From Colimorpha_A sp045543555 (GTDB taxonomy: Bacteria > Bacillota > Clostridia > Oscillospirales > CAG-272), in NCBI GenBank assembly GCA_045543555.1, contig JAZQMQ010000018.1, positions 1-64,000 of the forward strand: 64,000 nt of DNA. Reading direction: 5' to 3'. Position 1 is the first letter of the stretch. Each line of letters opens with the position of its first letter. The notes below the pieces were generated by a model, which did not search any database, was not told where the DNA came from, and saw only the letters and a list, made by a program, of their open reading frames with translations. Positions 50,861 through 58,033 of this stretch are shown piece by piece. The translations under genes were made by a program, and so were the position numbers.

Positions 50861-51949
50861 TTATCTTGCGTTGGTAGCAGCCTTAGCCATTACAGCCTTT
50901 ATAGCGGTGATCTGAATGGTGCAGCCTGCAGCAAGAAGATCGGTATCTGTGGTCATCTGGTAGCCGAGAGAGTTTTCGGAGACAGCCATGTTAGCAACCT
51001 CGGTTGCGGTCATGCCGACAACGTGCTTGGAGAACGCTTCGGACTGGAGGTACCACTCAAGAACCTTACCGTCGTTGTTGGGATCGTAGTTGGGGCCGTA
51101 GTTAACAGCGGGAGACATGTTGTATGCTTCCTTGAGGTTACGCTTGGTGTTAACGTAGGTAGCCTCAACGACCTCACCTGCGGTATTGATGGTGATCTTG
51201 GGCTGAATTGCATCATTAAGAGCAGCGATAATCTTGCCGTCTGCAACAACTGCAGCAGCGAAATCGGAGTACATAGCAACAAGACCGTTTTCATCGGCGG
51301 TAGCAGCAGTGGAGTCAGCAGCGCTGGTGGAAGCAGCAACACCGAGAGTGAACTTAGCTGCGGTCTTGAATGTCATACCCTGATCATCGTTGCAAGCAGC
51401 AACAACCGCGTCTCTGAACTCATCGATCTGAATGGTACAGCCTGCAGCGAGAAGAGCCTCGTCGGTAGAGATCATATAGCCTGCGCCTGATCCTTCGGAA
51501 GCAGCAGCCTTAGTGGTCATTGCAGCGATCTCGGCAGCGGTCTTTCCTACTACGTAGTTTTCGAATGCCTTAGCCTGATCATACCATTCCTTTACGATAC
51601 CGTCGCCGTTCCAGTCCATTCCGTAGCCAAGAGCAGCAGCCATGCCGTAAGCATCGCCCTTTTCTGCTTTGGTCTGGAAGGAAGCTGTAGCATCAACAGC
51701 ACCATTAGCAATATTCATTTTATTTTGAGCAACATCGATACGGCAGAGAACTATTTTACCGTCCTTGTCTGTTACGACTGTAGCAACTGTAGCATCAACC
51801 TGAGCGTTTTCGGCCGTGGAGCTTGCGGTACTTACTACTATTCCCATGCCGAGCTTGTACTCTGCTTCGGTGGTCTTTTTATTCTCGGTGCAAGCAACAA
51901 CGGAGAGAGCCATTACTACACAGAGAACGAGCGCGAGGAGTTTCTTCAT
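50861..51949 (-). CDS. Two-repeat extracellular lipoprotein beside rnf (FMN-binding-like, PplA-like position)
   Basis: 362 residues. Signal MKKLLALVLCVVMALSVVAC (lipobox). Two tandem units follow, each with a strand pattern of FMN-binding-domain type (VVTDKDGKIVLCRIDVAQNK; INTAGEVVEATYVNTKRN), GMAAALGYGMDWNGDG/YGPNYDPNNDG, EWYDQAKAFENYVVGKTAAE/EWYLQSEAFSKHVVGMTATE and LLAAGCTIQI in both. The position next to apbE suggests a flavoprotein like PplA, but I see no canonical [ST]GA[ST]xT flavinylation site; SGAGYMIST is the nearest. Possible non-covalent cofactor protein. It is the first gene of the minus-strand operon, divergent from rnfD. Confidence 0.75.
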   Translation of the reverse strand: MKKLLALVLCVVMALSVVACTENKKTTEAEYKLGMGIVVSTASSTAENAQVDATVATVVTDKDGKIVLCRIDVAQNKMNIANGAVDATASFQTKAEKGDAYGMAAALGYGMDWNGDGIVKEWYDQAKAFENYVVGKTAAEIAAMTTKAAASEGSGAGYMISTDEALLAAGCTIQIDEFRDAVVAACNDDQGMTFKTAAKFTLGVAASTSAADSTAATADENGLVAMYSDFAAAVVADGKIIAALNDAIQPKITINTAGEVVEATYVNTKRNLKEAYNMSPAVNYGPNYDPNNDGKVLEWYLQSEAFSKHVVGMTATEVANMAVSENSLGYQMTTDTDLLAAGCTIQITAIKAVMAKAATNAR

Positions 51950-52189
51950 TGTGAAATCCGTCCTTTTTGTAATAAAATGTTATACAATACGACGCAACAC
52001 CGCTTGTTTTCTTGTGTTAAAACATATAATGAATTGCAATCGAATGTATCCGATATATTTTATCATAGACAGCAAATTTTGTCAATGGTTTTTCAAGCAT
52101 TTTTGTGTTATGAAGCCTCTGAAATGGAACTTGTGGTGTTATTTATAAAAATTCCCACAAAAGCACTAAAAATAATGTTTTGCAGGCTA

Positions 52190-52218
52190 TTGAAAAAACG
52201 TTACAAATATGTTATAAT
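52190..52218 (+). promoter_or_regulatory. Promoter of the rnf operon
   Basis: TTGAAA (52190-52195), 17 bases, TATAAT (52213-52218), 69 bases before rnfD. The 51950-52287 gap holds this and presumably the divergent promoter of the lipoprotein; no gene is seen, and no rnfC. Confidence 0.75.
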
Positions 52219-52287
52219 GTGTCGAATACGCAAAACATTCATTACCGGTATATCAAATAATATTGGCAAATAAACAAGGAGAAGAAA

Positions 52288-53163
52288 ATGGATAATTTGG
52301 CGGTATCGAATTCGATTTCCCAAAACGGTGGATCCAAGGTTAGAAGAGCTATGCTTGACGTAATTATCGCTCTTTTTCCCGCGGTGATAGCCGCAATAGT
52401 GTTTTTTAAGCTTGATGCTTTAGTACTGATCTCGGTATGTGTCGTCACTGCGGTGATTTCCGAGATGGTCTTCAATTTGGTATGTAAGAGAAAACAGACG
52501 GTGTCCGATCTCAGTGCGGTCGTTACAGGTCTTTTGCTTGCACTTTCGCTCCCTGCGGACGCAACGGTGTGGCAATGTGTTGTAGGCTCGTTGTTTGCGA
52601 TCGTGATTGTAAAGTGTGCATTTGGAGGAATAGGATATAATTTCGCCAATCCCTCTGTTGCGGCAAGGGTACTGCTTATCGTTGCCTTCGGAACGGCTGC
52701 TTCGGGAACTGAAGGTGAGCTCCCGTCTTACGTTGATATGCTTTTATCGAATCGCGGAGGTTTGATCGGTGAGGCGTGTGCGGCAGCACTTCTGGTTGGA
52801 GGAATATACCTTATTATCCGCAGGGCTATAAGCTGGTATGCTCCCCTTACGTACATAGTCGGGGTATTTGCGCTTTCGTTTGCTATCACACAGGATGTAA
52901 AGCTCGCTCTTTACTATGTTGTAAGCGGAGGAGTAATGCTCGGAGCTATCTTTATGGCGTGCGATCCCGTTACCTCTCCCAAAAAGTGCTTTGGTAAGAT
53001 AATTTTCGCCCTTTGCTGTGCTGTTATAACAGTGCTCATTCGTGTTTACGGCACAAATTCCGAAGGAGCAACGTTCTTTGCAATACTTCTTATGAATATC
53101 AGTTGCCCCTATATCGACAGAATGTTTGAGAAAAAACAGACAAATGAGGAGGTTGCAAAATAA
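52288..53163 (+). CDS. rnfD: Rnf electron-transport complex subunit D
   Basis: 291 residues, NqrB/RnfD family with about nine helices. Signatures: KVRRAMLDVIIALFPAVIAA, ADATVWQCVVGSLFAIVIVK, GYNFANPSVAARVLLIVAFG, and MACDPVTSPKKCFGKIIFA near the C-terminus. Usual length about 300-350. Membrane flavoprotein in the Na+ (or H+)-translocating ferredoxin:NAD+ complex. It is the first gene of its operon, where rnfC normally comes first. The stop overlaps the rnfG start (TAATG). Confidence 0.92.
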   Translation: MDNLAVSNSISQNGGSKVRRAMLDVIIALFPAVIAAIVFFKLDALVLISVCVVTAVISEMVFNLVCKRKQTVSDLSAVVTGLLLALSLPADATVWQCVVGSLFAIVIVKCAFGGIGYNFANPSVAARVLLIVAFGTAASGTEGELPSYVDMLLSNRGGLIGEACAAALLVGGIYLIIRRAISWYAPLTYIVGVFALSFAITQDVKLALYYVVSGGVMLGAIFMACDPVTSPKKCFGKIIFALCCAVITVLIRVYGTNSEGATFFAILLMNISCPYIDRMFEKKQTNEEVAK

Positions 53164-54380
53164 TGAAGAATAATTTGAAACCTACCATAACGTTAAGTGC
53201 CATCTGCGTTGTTGTGGCTCTTCTTTTGTCGGTGATCAATATGATCACAGGTCCAATCATTGAGGCACAGAGAAATGCTGCGGCAAACGGTGCGCTTCTT
53301 GTTGTAATGCCCAACGGAACTGGGTTTGAGGAGCTGAATGCAGCCGAGCTCGGACTTTCGGATGCCGTAACTAACGTTTATAAGGAAACGTCAGGAAAGG
53401 GATATGTTTTCCGAGTCGTATCAAACGGATACAAGCCCGGAATGGTCGTCATGGTTGGCGTTGATTCCGATGGTAAGGTTACCGGAAGCAAATGTCTTGA
53501 GACACAGGATACCTTCGGTAAGGAACCACAGATCGATGGCAAGTATAACGGACAAACACTTGCAGATTTTTCTCCCGTAATCCTCACGGGAGCGACGATG
53601 ACCAGCAATGGATATCGCGATGCAGTCAATATTGCACTTCAGTCGTTCGTTCTCGCTTCCGGCGGAAAGCTTGATCCGTCAATTGAGCTTGAGGGTAAGA
53701 TTCCGGAGCTTGTTCCTGTATTCAAGGACCTTGTTGCAGTAGAGGCGTCGGGTAATATTGTTAAGGCTCTCAAGGCAAAGAACGATACGGGATTTGCATA
53801 TATAATCAAGAACGGCGAAGCATATTACGTTGCTGCTGTAAACGCTATGGGCGTATGCACGGTATATGATTCTGAAGGCAACGACATAACCGCGGAAAGC
53901 GAAGCAATCATTGCCGAGGCTAAGGCTCACGCTGCAGCAAATCAGGTGTCCTATAATGAAGCACTTAAGAAAAATGCGGAGAGTATGATGCCTGGTGCAA
54001 CGAATTTTGCGGATGTTGAGCTTAATACGTTCAATACAGTCGTTTCTGCAGTAAGCTTTACAGTTGACGGCGCGACTTATTACGGCTTCTATTCCAGAAG
54101 CGTCGGCTTCCGCCAGATGGACGTCTTCATCATCATCGATGAGAACGGCGCGATCGCAAAGATTAACGCCAAAGAATTTATCTTCGATAAAGAATACTTT
54201 GCTAACTTTGCAGGTATGAACGTGGGAGAATATAAGGCGGGATTTGAAGGCCTTACTTCAGAAACCTGGAACGGCGATGCGGCAATTATAGCAACTGCTA
54301 CCATGACGTCCAATGCAATGAAGGAATCCACAAGCGATGCATTTGAGGCATTTAACTCGATCAAAGGAGGAGAACAGTAA
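53163..54380 (+). CDS. rnfG: Rnf subunit G with duplicated FMN-binding domain
   Basis: 405 residues, about twice the usual ~200. Membrane helix ITLSAICVVVALLLSVINMI, then a first domain with flavinylation motif TGATMTS (142-148, acceptor T147) and VVMVGVDSDGKVTGSKCLET. A second domain (about 190-395) repeats the layout (VFIIIDENGAIAKINAKEFI) and ends ATATMTS (377-383), which keeps the acceptor position T382 but has lost the TG of the motif. ApbE on the opposite strand is the likely flavin transferase. It carries electrons on the outside of the membrane. Confidence 0.9.
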   Translation: MKNNLKPTITLSAICVVVALLLSVINMITGPIIEAQRNAAANGALLVVMPNGTGFEELNAAELGLSDAVTNVYKETSGKGYVFRVVSNGYKPGMVVMVGVDSDGKVTGSKCLETQDTFGKEPQIDGKYNGQTLADFSPVILTGATMTSNGYRDAVNIALQSFVLASGGKLDPSIELEGKIPELVPVFKDLVAVEASGNIVKALKAKNDTGFAYIIKNGEAYYVAAVNAMGVCTVYDSEGNDITAESEAIIAEAKAHAAANQVSYNEALKKNAESMMPGATNFADVELNTFNTVVSAVSFTVDGATYYGFYSRSVGFRQMDVFIIIDENGAIAKINAKEFIFDKEYFANFAGMNVGEYKAGFEGLTSETWNGDAAIIATATMTSNAMKESTSDAFEAFNSIKGGEQ

Positions 54381-55084
54381 TGAAAAACAATAAATTAGCT
54401 ATACTCCTTCGCGGTATTATTACCGAAAATCCCGTACTTATCCTTATTCTCGGTACCTGTCCCACTCTTGCGGTAACAGGAAACATTATTTCAGCTATTT
54501 CGATGGGACTTGCGGCAACAGTGGTTTTGACCTGCTCAAACGCTGTTATTTCCGCACTTCGAAAGGTTATTCCCGACACCGTTCGAGTTCCTTGTTATAT
54601 CGTCATCATTGCCGCATTCGTAACAGCGGTGCAGATGCTTCTTCAGGCATTTCTTCCTTCAATATATGAAATGCTCGGGGTATATCTCGCCCTGATCGTC
54701 GTTAACTGCGTTATTCTCGGCAGAGCCGAAATGTTTGCACGTAAAAACACCGTAATAGATTCGATTTTCGACGGAATAGGAATGGGCGGAGGATTTATTC
54801 TGGCACTATTCCTTATGGCGTTTATCCGTGAGGTGTTTGGTGTCGGAAGCTTCGCGGGAATTGAGCTTGGCTTCATGAAGAGCTTTACAATTCCTGTTCT
54901 TGCTCAGGCCCCGGGTGGATTCTTGGTATACGGTATACTTATTGCGGTTATGAATAAGCTTACGGAAAAGAAGGGCGGAGTTAAGAAAAAGAGCTTCAGC
55001 TGTGAGGGCTGTCCATCCGCACATATTTGTCAGAAGAGTGTATGTATTGCCAAGGTAGAAAAGGAGGACGCTGAAAATGTTTAA
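54380..55084 (+). CDS. rnfE: Rnf subunit E with Cys-rich C-terminal tail
   Basis: 234 residues; about 200 are the RnfE/NqrD membrane protein (IITENPVLILILGTCPTLAV, LGVYLALIVVNCVILGRAEM, FDGIGMGGGFILALFLMAFI) with the conserved half-motif Cys that binds the intramembrane Fe centre with RnfA (GTCP, VNCVI). After a Lys-rich linker, the last ~30 residues carry CEGCPSAHICQKSVC (C208, C211, C217, C222), a four-Cys set that could hold an Fe-S or zinc site. It overlaps rnfA by 8 bases. Confidence 0.9.
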   Translation: MKNNKLAILLRGIITENPVLILILGTCPTLAVTGNIISAISMGLAATVVLTCSNAVISALRKVIPDTVRVPCYIVIIAAFVTAVQMLLQAFLPSIYEMLGVYLALIVVNCVILGRAEMFARKNTVIDSIFDGIGMGGGFILALFLMAFIREVFGVGSFAGIELGFMKSFTIPVLAQAPGGFLVYGILIAVMNKLTEKKGGVKKKSFSCEGCPSAHICQKSVCIAKVEKEDAENV

Positions 55085-55670
55085 GGAGCTTGTACTCATA
55101 CTTATGGGCGGAGTTCTCGTAAATAACTACGTCCTAAACCAGTTCCTCGGAATCTGTCCTTTCCTTGGTGTTTCAAAAAAGGTCAATCAGGCAAGCGGAA
55201 TGGGCTTTGCGGTTATATTCGTTATGCTTTGTGCTACTGCAGCAACATGGCCGATACACAAATATATACTCGTTCCCCAAAAGCTTGAGTATCTTCAGAC
55301 GATCGTATTTATTCTTGTGATTGCGACTCTCGTTCAGTTTGTTGAGATAGTTCTCAAGAGATATATTCCGTCGCTTCATGCATCACTCGGAATTTACCTT
55401 CCTCTGATCACTACAAACTGCGCGGTTCTTGGTGTTACGATCAACAATATTTCGGACGGTTACAATTTCCTTGAATCTATGGTCTCATCCCTTGGTGTAG
55501 GTCTTGGATTCTTGCTGGCAATGTTGCTTTTCGCGGGTGTCCGCTCGAAGCTCGATGATTCGAATGCACCAAAATGCTTCCGCGGTCTTCCCGTTACACT
55601 TATTTCCGCGTCTATAGTTGCTATGGCATTCTATGGATTTGCAGGAATCGTTGAAAAGCTGTTGGCATAA
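55077..55670 (+). CDS. rnfA: Rnf subunit A
   Basis: 197 residues, six helices, RnfA/NqrE family. FLGICPFLGVSKKVNQA and LPLITTNCAVLGVTINN hold the two Cys that, with those of RnfE, ligate the membrane-embedded Fe centre. Normal length. GGAGG lies before the ATG within the rnfE tail. Confidence 0.94.
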   Translation: MFKELVLILMGGVLVNNYVLNQFLGICPFLGVSKKVNQASGMGFAVIFVMLCATAATWPIHKYILVPQKLEYLQTIVFILVIATLVQFVEIVLKRYIPSLHASLGIYLPLITTNCAVLGVTINNISDGYNFLESMVSSLGVGLGFLLAMLLFAGVRSKLDDSNAPKCFRGLPVTLISASIVAMAFYGFAGIVEKLLA

Positions 55671-55685
55671 GGAGGTAGGTATATT

Positions 55686-56504
55686 ATGCAAATACTTATT
55701 CCGGTTCTTATTTGTCTTGGTATAGCGGCTGTATGCGCTATAATACTCACCGTGTCCACCGTGCTTTTCGGAGTGAAAGAGGACGAAAAATTTTTGGCGG
55801 TACGCGATGCTCTCCCCGGTGCTAACTGCGGTGCTTGCGGATATAGCGGTTGTGACGGATATGCACGAGCTCTTTCGGAGGGTAAAATTACTGAGGCAAA
55901 TCTCTGTATTCCCGGCGGAAGCAAAACAGCCGAGGAGATTGCCGCTTTGCTCGGTCTTGAAGCGGGCGAAGTTGTAAAAATGTTTGCGTATATCGGATGT
56001 AACGGAACCTGTACTGCATCCAAGAAGGACGAAAAGCACCTTCGCGACGGATTTTCTTCCTGTAAGGAAGCGGCGGCACACTGGGAGGGTGAAAACGTTT
56101 GCGTATTTGCCTGCATAGGTCTCGGAGACTGTGTGTCTTCTTGTCCCAATAACGCAATCGTTTTAACCGACGGCGTCGCAAAGGTTATTTCAAGTCTTTG
56201 TACAGGCTGTGGTCTTTGCGCAAAGACTTGTCCGCACGGAACCATACGTATGCTGAAAGAGGGAACGACCATGGCTATTGGCTGTTCCAATCATGACAAG
56301 GGCGCACTTACAAGAAAAATGTGTGTTAACGGCTGTATAGGATGTACTAAATGTGAGCGTACGTGTCCTAACGGTGCGATCACAATGGTAAACAATCTTC
56401 CTGTTTTGAACTATGATAAGTGCTTAAGCTGCGGTCTTTGTGCAGAGGCGTGCCCAATTCACGCAATACATAAGGATGCTTTTATATGCGACAAATGTAT
56501 TTGA
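55686..56504 (+). CDS. rnfB: Rnf subunit B, polyferredoxin
   Basis: 272 residues. N-terminal membrane helix (IPVLICLGIAAVCAIILTVS), then the RnfB Fe-S domain NCGACGYSGCDGYARAL...NLCIPGG, followed by four ferredoxin-type Cys motifs: CIGLGDCVSSCPNNAI, CTGCGLCAKTCPHGTI, CIGCTKCERTCPNGAI, CLSCGLCAEACPIHAI. Accepts electrons from ferredoxin. Last gene of the operon; a terminator follows. GGAGGT precedes the ATG. Confidence 0.94.
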   Translation: MQILIPVLICLGIAAVCAIILTVSTVLFGVKEDEKFLAVRDALPGANCGACGYSGCDGYARALSEGKITEANLCIPGGSKTAEEIAALLGLEAGEVVKMFAYIGCNGTCTASKKDEKHLRDGFSSCKEAAAHWEGENVCVFACIGLGDCVSSCPNNAIVLTDGVAKVISSLCTGCGLCAKTCPHGTIRMLKEGTTMAIGCSNHDKGALTRKMCVNGCIGCTKCERTCPNGAITMVNNLPVLNYDKCLSCGLCAEACPIHAIHKDAFICDKCI

Positions 56505-56514
56505 TCGCATAATG

Positions 56515-56560
56515 AAAACCACCGAGAAGGTAATTGAATTGCCACTCGGTGGTTTTCTTT
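56515..56560 (+). terminator. Terminator of the rnf operon
   Basis: AAAACCACCGAG (56515-56526) pairs with CTCGGTGGTTTT (56545-56556), followed by CTTT. The rest of the 56505-56892 gap holds the dispersed repeat and AT-rich sequence, no gene. Confidence 0.85.
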
Positions 56561-56740
56561 AGTGTTTGGAGCTGTCAAGGTGATATTAAGGTATTAAAAT
56601 TTGAAAAAAGATACCTCAAAAGAACGGCAACTTAATATGGCAGAGAGTGTGTTTGACATATTATGAAATCGAAAATGTGAAAAGCTATATATCGCACTCG
56701 GTGTTTGCTGTAGCGCAATCTTTGAAAGAAAGAACGGTAA

Positions 56741-56863
56741 GCTCGGTCTTGTGGTGAAAGCGCGTATCTGAAAACAGAATCATTTTAATCCATATTTTTC
56801 CTTACATAAAAAATTGTATGCCGTTTATAATAACTCCAGAGCCGATAAAAAGGCTTGAAAGTA
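56741..56863 (+). repeat. Dispersed repeat copy 2, split by 63 bases
   Basis: 56741-56780 and 56844-56863 match the contiguous blocks of copy 1 (46391-46450) exactly. The 63 bases between are unique to this copy. The second block ends 30 bases before the spore-protein ATG, so the repeat forms part of its leader or promoter. Confidence 0.8.
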
Positions 56864-56892
56864 CAATACCTTTAAGGTAAGGAGAATTTAAA

Positions 56893-57102
56893 ATGGCTAC
56901 TAAAAGCAATAAGACTGTAGTGCCTGAGGCACGTGCCGCACTTGATAAGTTCAAGATGGAGGCAGCAAACGAGGTTGGTGTAAACCTCAATAATTCCTAT
57001 AACGGTGACATCACCGCCCGTCAGGCAGGTTCCGTCGGCGGTCAGATGGTTAAGAAGATGATCGAGAAGTACGAAAACGATCTCAAGAACGGAAACAGAT
57101 AA
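56893..57102 (+). CDS. Alpha/beta-type small acid-soluble spore protein
   Basis: 69 residues: VPEARAALDKFKMEAANEVG, LNNSYNGDITARQAGSVGGQ, MVKKMIEKYEN, the standard SASP signature including the germination-protease region. It coats and protects spore DNA from UV and heat. AAGGAGA lies before the ATG. Presence indicates endospore formation. Expected regulation is sigma-G in the forespore; I could not fix a clear sigma-G promoter. Confidence 0.95.
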   Translation: MATKSNKTVVPEARAALDKFKMEAANEVGVNLNNSYNGDITARQAGSVGGQMVKKMIEKYENDLKNGNR

Positions 57103-57120
57103 TTTTATTATCCCTAAATG

Positions 57121-57147
57121 CCCTTCGCTTATGCGGAGGGTATTTTT
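57121..57147 (+). terminator. Terminator of spore-protein gene
   Basis: CCCTTCGC-TTAT-GCGGAGGG (one mismatch) followed by TATTTTT. Confidence 0.85.
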
Positions 57148-57188
57148 GTAACCGAAAACCCCGCCATTATGGCGGGGTTTTCGGTTAC
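57148..57188. terminator. Perfect 18-bp hairpin
   Basis: 57148-57165 pairs with 57171-57188 around ATTAT. No T tract of its own beyond the internal TTTT; it lies between two terminators. Its GTAACC/GGTTAC ends match the next hairpin's arms. Confidence 0.6.
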
Positions 57189-57191
57189 AAT

Positions 57192-57224
57192 AAAAGGTTA
57201 CGCGGTGTTGCCGCGTAACCTTTT
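57192..57224 (-). terminator. Terminator of the SIMPL gene
   Basis: AAAAGGTTACGCGG (57192-57205) pairs with CCGCGTAACCTTTT (57211-57224); on the minus strand the hairpin ends in TTTT, 4 bases after the SIMPL stop. Confidence 0.8.
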
Positions 57225-57227
57225 ACA

Positions 57228-57824
57228 TTATCCTCGATAGCTTAAAACCACTCTGCACTCAATTTGAACTCTCCCGTCGGGACAGGCAGAAAAGCTGAAA
57301 TGACAGCAATCGGGATCCGAGCCAAAATCGTGAAGAGCTGTCGGATCGCCCTTTATACCGCACGCAGATGCTCGTGCCTTCGCGTTTTCAACCGCTTCCT
57401 TTAAGGCGTTCTTTTCCAATTCCGTACGATTCTCGAGACTGTACACGGGCGAGCTGACGCTTGATGCTCCTCCATTTATAAGCTTATTCATAATTGCGGA
57501 AGCATCTTTTGTGCGCGGTGACGAAATAACGTAGGTTCTTGCCTTAATTTCCTTTCCGCTTTGATCAGTATAGGAAAAATAACCGTCAAGAGCAGGTATC
57601 CCGTATTCACTGATCGATTTTTGTATTTCTTGGGCTTTTTCATTCAGGTTCTTTTCGCCTTTTCCATGATCTTCGATAACGTAGCTGATCGTAACTTTAT
57701 CGGCGGGGGCGTATAAGACCGCTTTTCCTGTTAATGTCGCTTTTGAAACCGTTGCGGCTTCCGAACGGGTGCAAAGTGACAGAGTTAAGGTCAATGCAAA
57801 TAATATTATAAATACTTTTTTCAT
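57228..57824 (-). CDS. Secreted SIMPL-domain protein
   Basis: 198 residues. Sec signal peptide MKKVFIILFALTLTLSLCTRSEA, then a SIMPL (DUF541) domain: ATLTGKAVLYAPADKVTISY, LNEKAQEIQKSISEYGIPAL, VSSPVYSLENRTELEKNALK, EAVENAKARASACGI. SIMPL proteins are envelope or secreted proteins of poorly known function. The conserved end carries a CC pair (DPDCCHFSF). ATG 57824 has AAAGGTGA upstream; the earlier start at 57941 adds 39 codons of hydrophobic, AT-rich sequence that includes the promoter. Confidence 0.82.
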   Translation of the reverse strand: MKKVFIILFALTLTLSLCTRSEAATVSKATLTGKAVLYAPADKVTISYVIEDHGKGEKNLNEKAQEIQKSISEYGIPALDGYFSYTDQSGKEIKARTYVISSPRTKDASAIMNKLINGGASSVSSPVYSLENRTELEKNALKEAVENAKARASACGIKGDPTALHDFGSDPDCCHFSFSACPDGRVQIECRVVLSYRG

Positions 57825-58033
57825 ATAAATCACCTTTCTTTTTTTGATATTATTAGTATTTCCCGAGCTGAAAAGGATAAAAGTATATAATATTTCCAAA
57901 AAAAGTTTAAAAAAAGTGAAAAAAAGAATTTCTTTATTCACAATTATGATGTATAATAGTATTATGAAAAATTATGTTCTCATAAAACCGGCGATTGAGG
58001 ACACAAATATAAAGCCGGAGAAACGGACGTATT

